Position numbers and translations under genes: made by a program
Part shown: positions 24,055 to 36,485 of the stretch, one piece after another
How positions within the stretch are numbered: position 1 is the first letter of the stretch
Layout of the letters: each line of letters opens with the position of its first letter
Assembly (NCBI GenBank): GCA_002914845.1
Contig: JXTC01000122.1
Location: 274,495-338,494, forward strand
Direction: 5' to 3'
Source: Trema orientale
Taxonomy: Eukaryota > Streptophyta > Magnoliopsida > Rosales > Cannabaceae
Length of the DNA: 64,000 bases
Notes under the pieces: model-generated
The model's input: the letters and a program-made list of their open reading frames with translations, nothing else
Told to the model about the DNA's origin: nothing
Database searches by the model: none

Positions 24055-25840
24055 AGAAATTAAAGTTTTATCTTACGCACTCTTATTTTGAAGATAACAA
24101 ACATTTGATTTAGTACTAATAATTTAACTTGAGTATGCAGTAAAATAGCTTTAAAAATTCTAATTTAAGTTGATCAAGGAATCAAGCTTGAAGATGGATG
24201 TATATTGGACTTATTAGAATCAAGCTTAAAGATGGACAATCAAGATACAAGACCATACTTAGATAGGGTATATTTTATATTTAGTCTTATATTTAATTTA
24301 GTTCATTGCACATAAATTCTCTTTGCATTGGCCCATGTTTTCAATAGAGTTTTCAAACTATCTTAAGCTTAAAATGATTATTTTATTATAGAAGTTTGAA
24401 AATAGAAAATAATGATTTATTTAAATGGGCAAAATATTCTTTAATACATGATTTCTTAAGTTTAAATAGGTTATAAATATATTTGAAATAGGCTAAAAAG
24501 CGACTTTCTATTTGCAAACCAGAATATGTTTTGGAATAAACACTTTCTAAATTATTGTTAAATATTTTTGTGAAATTAAAACAAGTTTGCAATAATCAAA
24601 ATATTCTTTTCAAATTAATTGCCTATTTTTTTAAAGTGTTTAAAACACATTTAGAAGTCAGAATTTGAAAAATGCTAAAAGCTATTAGAATTTGGAAAAA
24701 TGCCAAAAAGCTGTCAAAAGCTGAAAGTTCTAGGTAGATCAGAAATGACTACCGGTAGACTATCCAGCAGACCGAAAATATCATCCGGTAGATCGAAAAC
24801 TTCAATATAACCGTTAGATTTCGACTGTTGTAGCTGCACTACTAATGGCTAGTTTTTGGGAGTCTACCGGAAACTTGACCAGTCTACCGAAAACTCCAGA
24901 GACTGTGTTAAACGGTCAAAAATAGCTAGTTTTCACTCAAGCTCATAAATAGAAGCTATTTTAAGACTTGAAAAAACTTTGCATGAACCTAAATTGTTAT
25001 CCAACTACTTCCAAAGTACAAAAGCCTATTATTATATTGAATTAACTTTCAAATCATATTGAGCCAATCTTAGAATATCTATTGTGCATTATTCTCAAAT
25101 CTCCTAATCCAAAATTGTGTTTATTACTTTTGTGAGGAGAGTTCTTGAGTGTGTTTACTCTTGATAATTATAAAACCATTGAGTGTGAGGTGAGGTTGAC
25201 ACCGAAGTCATAAACAACCCGTGCATAGGTGAAGTTGCTATCGAAGTCTAAATAATCCGATTTAGGTGAGGTTGCTACCAGAGTCTAAACAACCCGAGTG
25301 TAGGTGAGGTTGTCACCAGAGTCTAAACAACCCGTGAGTTGGTGAGATTGGCACCATTGTCTAAACAATCTATGTAGGTGAGGTAGACACTAGAGTCAAA
25401 ACAATCCAAGATTAAGCGTGATAGAGCCAGAGTCAAGACTATTGTAAAGGCGTGGGTGAGCCTAAGAAGAATTCACTCCATTTGTAAAAAGGTCGGTCAA
25501 GCCCACAATCTTGATCCGATAGTGGAAAGCTCAAAGCGAGTTGCCAAGGGCCGGGGAGGTAGGCAAACCATCGTGTTTATCGAAACTCATAAAAATCGAG
25601 TTTGTATTTTCTATATCCCTACACTTTTTACTTTATTGCAAACTATTTGATTGTGTGTTTGATATTTAGTGTGCTTAATTTACTTAGTATTATTACTATA
25701 GTTTTTGTATTATTGTTTATCTAGCTTAAAAGTTTCAAAATAGTAGCCTATAGTTTTACATAGTTGAAAAGTTTCTTAAAAATTTTTAAAACCCAATTCA
25801 CCTCCCCTCCCCCCCCCCCCTCCCCTCCCCTGTTGGGTTG
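24055..25840 (+). repeat. Probable nested solo LTR, Sirevirus-like copia
   Basis: Near its left end is GAAGATAACAAACATTTGAT and near its right end AACCCAATTCACC with a C-rich tract and TTGGGTTGTC. Both are typical of LTRs of plant Sirevirus-type copia elements. A GAGGT...AACAACCCG minisatellite lies at 25190-25410. Exact ends and target duplication could not be settled. No internal region is attached. Confidence 0.5.
25190..25410 (+). repeat. Minisatellite inside the nested LTR, 45-50 bp period
   Basis: Five or so imperfect copies of a unit containing GGTGAGGTTG, CACC(A/G)(A/G)AGTC and TAAACAA(C/T)CCG. The spacing is about 45-55 bases. Confidence 0.75.
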
Positions 25841-26954
25841 TCAATCTTGGGCTAATGGTCAGATCATTAGCAACACAATGCCAGTCAATTTTGGGTAACT
25901 ACTTATTTCACCATTTTTGACAAGCACAGCTTCGGGAAACTGCTCTAGGATAATTCTAAGCCCTCGTACACTATAAAAAGACATCTCTCACTTAGAAATA
26001 TTTATTCCTAGATACAAATAAACACATAGTGCTACAGAGAGAGAATCAAGAGGAGAGGAAGAGCTTGGAGGTCATTTTCAGCGTTTTTTTATCCTTTCTC
26101 ATTCCTTTTTTCCTTTGTTTGTTTATTCTAGCGTGATGTTTTTATTGTTTGTCCTTATATACATACTAGTCTAGGTTTCTATTTAGTTGAGGGTAATTTC
26201 AAAGCCCTAGACATGATGTTGAATTAATTGTTCAAGTTTTATATACTTTAATTGTTCATTCTTAAGTGTTATATTCTTCTATGATTTATGATTTCTATTT
26301 TGCATTATTTGAGATGGCCACTTGAATGAAACATGATAGAAATTTATTGCCAGGTTAGATTGGTAGATCCGTAATTGTCTTGTTTATCTTTCTTTGGTGG
26401 CAAATTATGACTTATGATTATGATGAAGAATATAACTAGGTTAAAGATAATCTAAGCTTGTGTGATTGTTACCTAGAATCAACCTATCTTTCTCTACTTC
26501 ATGCATTAATTATATACGAGTAAGAGAGCTTGTTCAAGGTTAGTCCAATTAATAGGATATAGATGAAGAGCTTGTTTTGTCTAGTAAAAACCTAAGGAAA
26601 GACTAGGGTAGTACGAGCTTGTATGCTACCTACGTTGATAATTTTGATGAATGATTGAATATAAAATTTAGTAATTGATTTGATTGATTGTCTAGTAGTA
26701 GAGAATGATCCTTTAACATAATCTATCTTATTGTTTTTGTTATTTTATTTATTTGTGTTTATTTTTTATTTTCTTTTATAAATAGAAAAATTCCTAAAAA
26801 TAATAGGATTGATAACTTAGTAATTAGACTAATTCCTCGTGAGATCGACCTTTACTACCACTGTACTAAATAAAACTAGGATAGAGATAGGAAGGTTTAT
26901 AAATTTTAATTTGATTACGTTGACAACCGCTATCAGTGATATATGAGAGACTTA

Positions 26955-27370
26955 TCATGTGACTTCTTATTCCGGCCATCGTTATTTTGTAACTTTAGTG
27001 GATGATTACAGCCACTTTACTTGGATTTTCTTGCTTCAAAACAAGTCAGATGTAGCTACTATTCCAAGGATTTTCAATATGATTGCTACTCAGTTCAATG
27101 CTATTATTAAGGCCTTCAAATCATATAATGCTCGTGAATTATCATTTCCTGATTATTTTCTTGCTTCAAAACAAGTCAGATGTAGCTACTATTCCAAAGA
27201 TTTTCAATATGATTGCTACTCAGTTGAATTCTATTAAGGCCTTCAAATCATATAATGCTCGTGAATTATCATTTACTGATTTCTTTAATGGCATCGATTT
27301 TCTTGTGTAGATCGGCCAGAACAGAATTCAGTAGTCGAACAAAAACATCAGCACTTGCTGAATGTTGCTC
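26955..27370 (+). pseudogene. Copia integrase core, continuation after the insertion
   Basis: The reading frame resumes with SYSGHRYFVTLVDDYSHFTW, the first catalytic Asp region of a copia integrase. It continues through an internal 130-bp tandem duplication, and at 27310-27365 shows PEQNSVVEQKHQHLLN, the catalytic Glu region. Stops and a small deletion break it. After 27370 the similarity ends, so the C-terminal part, reverse transcriptase and RNase H are missing. Confidence 0.75.
27026..27285 (+). repeat. 130-bp tandem duplication in the integrase remnant
   Basis: The block starting TTTTCTTGCTTCAAAACAAG at 27026 is repeated from 27156 with only a handful of differences and a small deletion in copy 2. 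Because it duplicates coding sequence out of frame, it must have arisen after or while the gene died. Confidence 0.9.
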
Positions 27371-29112
27371 TGTAATATTCTCTGTTTTCTCTGTAATACC
27401 AACAATTTCGAAATACATGAGATTGCACCCTATCTGGTGCAATTTGGATTTTAAAGTAACTGTTCATGCTGATGTGCCCGGTTGGATACTTGTATTGCGC
27501 CACGATAACACTCATGTTGTCATTCTTTTTCCTTTTTCCTTTCATGGAACCAAGCATTTAAGAAAAGGCAATTGAGAAAGTCATCTCTTAAACTTCAATT
27601 TCTTGCATTTTATTCCCAAATTGGAATTTGGCACAATAGACAAGGAAGATGGTAATCTTTCGTCACTGGCCAAAAATTGCTAACTACTATGAATCACCAT
27701 GCCTATATTCGCTCATGTAATTCTTCTTTTTTCACTAACCGATTTTTTATTTTTTTTCCAAAGAAACTACATTATGTTCTTTCTCTGATAATTCTTCCTC
27801 TCTTTCTCCGATTTTTAGTCTCTCTTGAGAATTTGATGGGACAGTAGTAATTTGGACTAAAACAATTTGAACCATAAAATTATGATTTTTTTAAGATTAA
27901 TCAATCGTCATAAATTGTATTACTCCGTTCATACAATAATGTGACACTACTAAAAAAAGTCATTGTTCAAAACACTTCCGAAAAACTCATTTTGGTCCAA
28001 ATCACTACTAGTAAAGTCCATTTCCCACATCTCTTCCTATTATGTCTTAGAATTTTGTCATCTCTCACTCTTGATGGTTAAAGAAAATATTGGTTTAGCT
28101 TTTCATCCCTTGGCGTTTCATGAGGAATATGAATTTCAAGTAGTATCCAAGTTACAATCTCTAAATTCGTAATTCTTTACAAAATCTTCACACCACGTAA
28201 AGCAAGGGAAAAAAGAAATTAAACCAAAGAGAATTGCATATGGAGGAGGAGCGAAAAAACAAAAACCAAAAAAAAAAAAAAAACAATTAATGTTCTTCCC
28301 TAGAAGTGGCGAGTTCTACCTAAAGCTCAGGTTTTTTGTTGTAAAATTAGACACGAAACACAGATCAAGAAGCTGCTAATATCTTGAATTTTGGACAACG
28401 AAAATGGTCATGTGAATTGTACAGGTAACTGCAACTAATTCCCAGCTTACCAATGATCTTTAGAATCGAAATATTACCAAGCCAAATAGCTTGCCTGCCG
28501 AACTCGGAGTCCATGATGCAGGAACTCTGCTCTAATTGCCTAAATCCTGAAAAATGAAAAGAAAAATGGAAAATCACCGGACCACCTTCAACTTCACTGC
28601 ATATGGAACTCTTGCTCTCGTCGTGGCCTGAGGGGCAGCAGCTGCATGAATCCTACAGTATGATGCCTCACCCCTTTGTCAAGCGTCATTTTTTTCTCTT
28701 CCTGCTTGGACTATCTGTCCTTTTGAGTATTCTTTCCGTAGATTTTTATTTTCTAGCATTTAGTCGCCCAAAGTTTATCATCTAGTGCTATGCTCGTTAC
28801 AAATTTTTCTTTCACCTTTGAGTGGTGCGGTAGAAACGAGCACCCATGCAGTAGACAGCACATGACTATCACTCTAGTACTAAATATTGTTCAAAGAATT
28901 CCCTCCCCTCCCGAAAATTTTCAAGTAATCTCAACCCAAAAGTTCTATTTGACAAAAGACAGAGAACCTACTTGAAATTTGAGATCCAAGATGTGGGCGT
29001 GTTGTAGTCGAAGTTAATGTGCCTTCACCACGAAAGAATGAATTCTAACATAACTGCTTCCTTTTTGCGAACTTTCTGAAACTCTCCAGCAGTTCCTTTA
29101 AGCTTCTTAAGT
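27371..29112. other. Intergenic and ILP1 3' flank
   Basis: No gene is recognised from 27371 to about 28300. The last several hundred bases before 29113 are the probable 3' UTR of the minus-strand ILP1 gene; no single polyadenylation signal stands out. Short open frames on both strands (for example 28603-28785 and 28365-28577) lack any recognised motif. Confidence 0.45.
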
Positions 29113-32100
29113 TCACAATGCCTCCTTCAGATGGAAGTTCCTAGCTATATCCCTAGCACTGTCATACTCATTGAGCTCAACCAGCATTTTCTTCAACCGG
29201 CGGGCAAGTCCGTTAGTTTCACTCTCTGTCACACCCAACGCACGTTTCTTCTCCAGAGTTTTTCCAAGCAGCAGCACGTAATCCACCAAGGGTTGCAACT
29301 TGCGGCTGCACATTCATTTAAGTCAAAAAAGAATTACGGAAGTTCTAAATTCATCAAAGCAAAATTCTAAGCACATACACTTTCTTTTTACATACAGAAG
29401 GTAAACGTTTATATTATTTAATATTTCTGTATACAGTGGACGTGGTATTCCAAATAATCCCTATTTTTCTCTTTTGAATTCTTATTTGTATTCACCGGTA
29501 ATATTCATCATTCTTCAACCTAGGGTCTCTATTATCCATTTCAACGGATTATTCATTCAAAAGTTCCCAAAGAAAGTAAACTTTGAAGACTCATCTAAGT
29601 AGACTTGGCAATATCTTGAAAGAGAGTAATTATGTGAGTTCTGACAAAGACGTTTAAAAATGGCAGCTACCAAAAGGCAAAATGTGCTGAGCCCCAAAAC
29701 AAGTTCTTTCTTTTTTATTTTATTTTTTTCGCATAATAATTTCCAATCAATTAGGAGACATATGGTTCCAATAACCAGTAATCAAAGCTATACTTTATTA
29801 TTTAAACCCCTCTATTTTCCTTTTTTCCTTTAGATTTGAAATAAAGACAAATAAGCTAAAAAGTATATTTGTCCTAAATAGGAAATTTATTTGAGGATGA
29901 AACTGTAGTTAAAATAAAAGGTAACTTATGAATGCACAAAGTCACCTTAGTGATGCATTTAGAACCTCCCAAAGAATTATTATGACATTTTGACTGATTG
30001 CACTTGAGGAAAGTTCAAAATTAACAAAGAATTATTATGACATTTTGACTTATTGCACTTGAGGAAAGTCTAAAATTAAATAGTTATGGTACTCTTTTTG
30101 TCCATCTGTTTTTACAAGGGAAAGCTCTATTACAGTGGTTTTATATTAGAAAAAGTAGCTCCATAAATAGAAGGTCATTATACATACCTGCGATCCCCAG
30201 TGACATTTGGACCAGCCCAGACCCCAAATAAAGAAGCAACTATTCTTTCAGTTCTCGTAATTGCATCATGAACATTTGCTGTAATACTTCGAACATGAGG
30301 CAGAACTTTTCCGCACAAAAGCTCATCAAGAGCAAGCTTTTCCAGAACTGGCAATGCTAAGATTTCTTTCCACAAGCAGATATTTTTCATCAAACGAACT
30401 GACATGCCAAAGCGATATGCTGCAACTCTTGCAGCATTTGGCACAGCTTGAAATACAAGTGGGCTCCATGTTGGGACCTATGAAATATGATAGGAAAACT
30501 GACCTAATAAGCATCATAATTTTAAGTAATATGAAAGAAAAATGAAAGAAACATCGAAATAATAAATATATAAAAATGTTTACATTATCAAGAACCAAAA
30601 AAAAAAAAGTGCATATGACAATTGATAACAATGTTTGAATACTTGTGTCAATGCATTTCTTTTTATCGGAAACAAGAAAATTACTCTATAACATATTTTG
30701 GCATGTATTCGAACATTATACCAACAGATGTACACAAATTGGAATATGAATATGCTTCAGCTAGAGTTTCTTTTTGTTCTGTCTTTGTGTGAATGTTATG
30801 TATTTGTACCAAGGAATGTAAACAAATGGGGAAAGTATTGTATACGCTTTTGCAAGAATCTCATTTATGTCTGTGTGTGAATGTGGTTGCTTCTTTAAAA
30901 TTTTAAAACTGCAGCTTGAAAATAAAAATGTAAGACCTTAAGATTGGCAACAGCATCAGCTAGACGAGTTCGAATCGCGACTAATAAATCAGCAAGAGCC
31001 TCACTAGAAGCAGGAACATAATCTGTTACCAAGCTTGTAGCAGCAACTGCATTCCTGGTTTCTTGTATACTAAGCATGTCCCAGCAGTGAACAATTTCAT
31101 GATGCAAAATAGGCAGGGCAACCTTTTCCACCAGTTCAGGAACAAGATTGGCATCAGCATCATCAGGTGTAAAGCCACTCCCATCTTCCAGCAAACCGTA
31201 ATCCATTAAGAATGAATGCCTGAATGAGGACAATACAAAACTCAGCACATTCAAATAAGAAAAAGTAAGCAAAAATTTTTGTTCGTATTATCAAGAAAAA
31301 TTACAGTTACGCTCACGCAGACAAGCAAGTATTTGGCATTTGACGTAAAATAAGTTATAAAGTGAAAAGAAAAATACCACTCCATATTCAAGAAATCTGT
31401 TTTTTCATGCAGTGGGTCCCACTTCAACAGCTCCAGCCTCACATATGGAGAGAATATAGAAGGAACACTTAATGACATATAAGCATCTCTGTATGTTGAG
31501 AAATAATCTCTCTTCCACTCTTCAAATCTTTCTTTAACAACTGAAAGTTGGGAATATTCCTCGGATGCATCACTGAAAATTTGATCAGCAGTCTGGAGCA
31601 ACAGTTCACGGTGCGACTGGAATGCTGTTCTCTCACTGTCACTCTCATCAGTGCTTGATTCTCCTTCAATTCTCTGATAGGGACCATCAACATCCATGGA
31701 GGATAACCTCTTTGAATCAAACCGAGCTTTCCTCTGTTGACGAGCCTTAGCCCTCCCTTTCATCTCCATGCGTTTCTGCAGGTTTATATCTCTGCCAAAT
31801 TCATCTAACTTCACTGGCAGATCTGCTTGTTCTCTTAAGGCAGAAGACGCAGCTTGTGCAGCAATCTTGGCCGCTGCAACTATGTCAACACTGCTACCTT
31901 TTTTATTGAAAACAGACATTGCTGCATTAACCTCTGCCTCTACCTCCATCATTTCATCATCGTTATCCGCAGCTCTTCTTTCTACAATAGCTGATGCACG
32001 TTTTTCATGAAGCTTCTGCATTTGCTCTTCAAGTTCCTCAATAAAGGGAGCTTTATCCTGTAAATTGTTTAAGCAAGCCAATTAGTACAGGTCATTGACA

Positions 32101-35100
32101 ACAGTAGACCAATTAGGGACATTCTAAATAATATGAAAATATGACAAGGGGGAAAAATGGAGATGGAACAATGGCATGTCCTCTCAAGGCAGGATCATTT
32201 GGAAAGGAAAAAAGTACATGTAGCAATCAGAAAGAGAAAATAGTAACAAAAAGCACCTTCTACTACATAAAGTCTTTGGTCAATATGGATTCAATTGTCT
32301 TTTTAAGTAACACATCTAGAGGACAACACATTTCCAAAGCCTCACCAAGAAAGGTCGGTATTGGCAGTGTCAGTAGAAAATCATGTTGACTCACCTTGAA
32401 GACAAAACTAATGCACTTAACTGGAAGAATATAGATGAGGTGATGCTCAGTCCACGTGAAGGAAAATAGGACAGCAACGAAGGTGGAATTCAGTGTATGA
32501 TAAGAAATACACAGGGCCATTTTGTTTACCTCGCCGTAGGAAAGGAGTAGGGTGACTGATTGACATGTTCTGTTCTGTTATAATGCTAAAGTATAGAGTT
32601 ACCTCTCAAATTTGATCTCCTATTTTCCAAACCTGTGAGGTAGGATTGTGACAGTGCCTCCATAAATCAGCTTTCCTTGACAACCACTATCAATTTCTTT
32701 CCTAGAAAACCTATATTTGTAAAACTCCCAACTGGTTTAGAAAGTCATGACTCATGAGACATACATGTTTGTTCATATTGGGTCAACAAGGGTATAACTA
32801 AAAGAAATAGATAGATGAGAAAGCCTTGTTAAATGCTTTTCAAATACATTTGTAGCATAGTGTTGTACCTATTCCGGAATTTTGGTTACACAAACTCTAG
32901 TTCTGGTGCATGGGAACAACAGGAACTAATTCTGTGTGCAAAATTATTCCCCGACCTCTATAATGGTGCCAGTGGATGAACATACTCGTTCAAAGTTGGA
33001 ATAGGAAGCCCTTGGGTTATCTGAATATACTTTATGACATATTCCATGCATTGGGTGTAAAATTCCTACTCTTAACCCAAAAAAAAATTTCCCTTTAACT
33101 CGACTAGACTCTTAACATGTTTGATTTTCAATTCTTATTCCATGTTGGTTTTGTTTTGTATATGTTTTGCAGCTTGTCTTTGTCTACTTGGGGCTCCCTC
33201 AAGAATTTATATCAAATGAGAGAGAGTGTGTGTGGGTGGGTGTGTGTGAATGACGGAGCCACCTCGGGCCAGTGGGGGCATATGCCCTCCCCCCTTCTCA
33301 ACTTTTTAAAATTTCTATCTTTACTCTATATTTATTAAAATACTCAATTATATCCCTCATTTGCTCCCCTAACTTTTGATAATTTAAAAATTCACCCACA
33401 TAACTCATAAAAAAAATTCAATAATGCCCCTTATTTGTCCCTATTGAATTTTATGATTTTTAAACTTTACTTATATTATATTAGATACTTAATTTTTTTT
33501 CACACTTCTATGAATAGTTTTTCATTAGACCTCACCTTAAAAAAGTCTTTTAATCGTATATATGTTGGTCCATATTGACTATGTGCATTTCAAAAATACT
33601 ATTTTTAGATTGTCCTAAATTATATTTACATGTTTATTTGAAGAAATTGAAGAAAAAAGGATATAAACAGCAAAAAGGAGGAGTAAAAAAACTGAATTTG
33701 ACATTAGTTTTTACTCCCCTGAAAGACTATATATTTAATTTAAGTTCGCACCTGAAGAAAGTCACATATAAGAGAAACAAAGTGACGAAGCTTTTGCATG
33801 AACTTGTACTTCTGATCAGCAGCAGATAGTGATTTTTCAAGAGCGGTGATATTCATTAGTGAAGCAGTCAAATTTTCATCAGCCTTATTCAGTGACAACA
33901 CAGTTCTTCCATGGGATTCCTGAGAGAAGGGAGAAAATATTAGAATAATAGAGTGAGTTAGTCCATTATCAAGCTTACGAGCACATATCATTACAAGAAT
34001 TTCTTGCCAATTTTTCTACTTAGAGAAACTCCTACAATCCAGAATCCAACAACCCCCCCCCCCCCCCCCCCCCCCAAACAAAAAAACGAAAAAACAAAAT
34101 ACCACGCACACACACACACACACACACACAAGAGCATGCTACAAACACAAAGAATCTCCAAATTTTCAATGCCGGTCCGAGCATAATTACTACAATTCTT
34201 TCAAAGTTCTTTCGTTTTTTGTCCTTAGGATCACATTCCTACACTTACGCTCTACATAAAGAAACCAAGTACCAACTCCCTTGAAAGAAGGAAACTACAA
34301 GAAATATACTGTACATGAAAGCTATTCCCAAGGTAAACATTCAAGACAAGAGACCAATATTTCATTCATCATAAGGTTTAATGCAAGTGCATATGAGTTT
34401 TAAATTTAACACAACTCTAAATGGAAATAACACACTTGAGTTCAAAATTCACTTTGGTTAAAGGAATTATTATCCATACCTTAAGTCTCCTCACGTTATC
34501 TTGCAAAGCTTTCCTAGCAATCTCAGCTTGCTGAGATATGGACATCATGCCCAAACCTTGTGATGCTCCAAGTGCCCCTCCTATGCTAGTACTAGCTGGT
34601 ACATTTTGGGACACTGCTGGGTGAATAAACTTCTGTTGGGGCACACTATGAACCACAGGAACAACATTACCGACCGCTCTAGTAACCCCATCATCAACCC
34701 TCTTCCCTAGCCCCTTCCTGAACTGTTCTTCCTCCCAAATTTTCTCCTCCTCATCCTCTTCATCCCCCTCCGAAATCTCCTTCCTAAACCCCAAGTCCAT
34801 TGCCCTGTCGTCCACATCGAAAACACCCTTCTTTGCTCCATCCATCTTCTCCCCAATTAACGCAATGCGGCTCATATTCTCCGGCTCCTCGTCGCTCAAA
34901 CCCTCCGCCGCGCCATGGTTGCTCCCTCCATCCAACGAGATATAGTCAGGGGCAGCCGCCCTCGACTGCCGCAGCCGTTCCCTCTTCGCCCGAATCGCAT
35001 TTATAGTCGCTTGATCAGGAAACAACGACCCAGATGAATCCTTATCCCTACCCTTCGCAATCCCCATCGAAGCCAATCGAGCCTCGGCATCGTCCTTGTC

Positions 35101-35739
35101 CTTCCTAAACAAACTACCCCCTTTCTCCCCCTCACTCCGGTCGTCGTCATCATCATCATCATCATCATCCGAGTCCAACCGCTCGTCTTCCTTACCCGAA
35201 TCCGACATCGACCCGCCCGGTTTAACCAAACCCTTCAAAACAATAATTGGCTCCGACGAGGGTTTCGACTCGGAGGCGGGACGAGAGCTGGCGAGCGTTC
35301 GAGTGTTCTTCTGGAGCTCGCGGAGAGCTTCTTTGGTGTAAGTACCGGCCTGGGGTTGGACATTGGAGGTTACAGAAGGCGAGGCGGAAGAGAACTGACC
35401 CAAACGATCTTTGTGCGCGGTCATCTTGTGCGATGAGGAGGGCTTGCCGAGACGAGAGGAGGACTTGTTCGAATTGGTGAGTTTGGAAGACGAGCGAGAA
35501 GGGGTTTCGTTGTCTTCGTCGTCGGCGAAGCTGAGGAGCTTCGGGGTTTGGGTAATCGGCTTTCTGGGCTTTGTGGTGGAGGCCGCCATGGAAGCGGAGT
35601 TGAAGGAGGGTTTTGATGAAGACTTGGCGGAGGTAGTGGTGGTGGTAGTAGTGGTTGTGGAAGGTCCATTGTTGTCATTGGAATCGTCGTCGTCCTCGTC
35701 TCCGGCACGGCGGCGGAAGTTTCTGGCTCTGCTGCTCAT
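29113..35739 (-). CDS. ILP1: ILP1 / GCF-like (PAXBP1 family) nuclear protein, six exons
   Basis: Exons on the minus strand: 35739-34480, 33919-33752, 32057-31378, 31219-30937, 30477-30188, 29305-29113. All introns are GT-AG and the joins are in frame, giving 957 aa, close to the roughly 900 of Arabidopsis ILP1. The N-terminus has the conserved RNFRRR. A low-complexity region follows: a threonine run near 30-40 and a ten-residue Asp run near 190-200. Then come the motifs PDYISLDGG, LWEEEQF-like (IWEEEQF) and a coiled-coil region around 400-530. The C-terminal GCF domain (about 600-950) holds VPSIFSPYVRLELLKW, DADANLVPELVEK and the closing ARRLKK. In Arabidopsis the protein pairs with NTR1 in spliceosome disassembly and was first described as a repressor of CYCA2 that limits polyploidy. 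No disabling change is seen, and the start is the first ATG before RNFRRR. Confidence 0.93.
32058..33751 (-). other. ILP1 intron 2 (1694 bp)
   Basis: The largest ILP1 intron. It contains a GT-rich stretch (33228-33250) and a segment with GACGGAGCCACC and GGGGGCATATGCCCTCCCCC near 33252-33295 that looks like a repeat fragment. No coding signal. Confidence 0.75.
34053..34131. repeat. (C)23 tract and (CA)n microsatellite in ILP1 intron 1
   Basis: An uninterrupted run of about 23 C at 34053-34075 is followed by a run of CA at about 34106-34131. The C run is prone to length error in sequencing and replication. Both lie well inside intron 1. Confidence 0.9.
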
Positions 35740-36109
35740 GGTGGCGGTGAGAGAGAGACAGTAGAGAGAGATTCAATGGTGGGAAAGCAGGATTTTACTA
35801 ATACTTTTAGGAGGTCCGTGGGTGGGTCAGGGGTCGGATTCGGTTCAAACTCCGGTTTGACTTAGGGACCCGTGACCTATCTAGTTCATTTTGGGCTTGG
35901 TAGTAGTTTGGGCGTTATAGAAAGAGGAAATTAGGAGAAACACGGTGGGAAAAAGACACTTAGTAACTTTTTGATAAATAATACTAAGAATATTATATCT
36001 AAATTTTTACTTATTTTTATACTACTTTTTTTTAGAAAAATAACAAATTCTTGCTAAGAAAGACCAAATAACGTCTTAAAATTTTTATTTTTTCTTGTTT
36101 CTTTTTGCT
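35740..36109 (-). promoter_or_regulatory. ILP1 5' leader and promoter region
   Basis: Immediately upstream of ILP1 on the minus strand. There is no clear TATA box at the expected distance. A GA-rich leader (GAGAGAGAGACAGTAGAGAGAG on the plus strand, at 35748-35770) and GCCCAA words near 35890-35900 (site-II-like) fit a housekeeping-type promoter. Inference only. Confidence 0.35.
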
Positions 36110-36400
36110 ACTAGTTTACTTATAACCGATCACTCTTAAAACTAATTACCAATTTATTATGAGAAATCATAAACTAATTGATTTTTGGAAACTAGAAACC
36201 AAATTGGTTACTAAAAACTAACAACTATATTGGTTTTCACCAGAAATATCATAACTATTTAGTTAATAAAAACTGAAAACTAAATTAGTTTCTATCATAA
36301 ACAGTAGAACTATTTGGTTAATTCAATTATTAATTACTAGAAACCAATTTGGTTATTGGAATCTAGTTGCCAGAATCTAAAAACTAATATATATTTCTGT
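36110..36400. repeat. GTAACC/GGTTAC short-repeat array, block 1
   Basis: A degenerate array of words such as ACTAGAAACCAAATTGGTTACT, AAACTAAATTGGTT and TAACTATTTGGTTA. Units are about 10-25 bases, mostly self-complementary, and too diverged for a single period. Same family as the arrays at 37860-39370 and 56110-57290. Confidence 0.6.
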
Positions 36401-36485
36401 TGCTTTTACTTCAAAATTATAATTACTTAATTTGAGAACTTGATCATATTCTTCAGCGTCCTTGTTCAATGCCTCACCCAATTCT

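Larger units (their letters stand above)
23782..26954. mobile_element. 3.2-kb insertion splitting the copia integrase
   Basis: The insertion begins TGATAAGT and ends ACTTATCA, an 8-bp inverted pair with TG...CA form. TGTGA is found one base before the left end and directly after the right end, which could be a target duplication with one extra T. It might be a solo LTR, since the TG...CA ends and an inner TATA-like word at about 25970 (CTATAAAA) fit that. Removing the inner insertion (about 24055-25840) leaves about 1.4 kb. The residues expected between IHCD and SYSGHRYF in integrase are partly missing, so the junction may not be clean. No open frame with a known domain. Confidence 0.5.
21631..27370 (+). 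mobile_element. Second Ty1/copia element, broken and split
   Basis: Order: short 5' LTR (about 21631-21825), primer site (21826), gag, zinc knuckle, protease, pre-integrase module and integrase start (to 23781), an inserted element (23782-26954), then the rest of the integrase (26955 to about 27370). Coding is interrupted by many stops and frame changes. No reverse transcriptase and no 3' LTR are found, so the 3' half is missing. Confidence 0.75.

Noticed and set aside
29131..29370. 79-codon plus-strand open frame
   Set aside because: Antisense to the conserved last exon of ILP1.
31251..32081. A separate 276-codon gene within ILP1
   Set aside because: It is ILP1 exon 3 plus flanking intron; the acceptor and donor sites join in frame with its neighbours.
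35411..35764. 117-codon plus-strand open frame with Val and Ser runs
   Set aside because: Antisense shadow of the low-complexity ILP1 exon 1.
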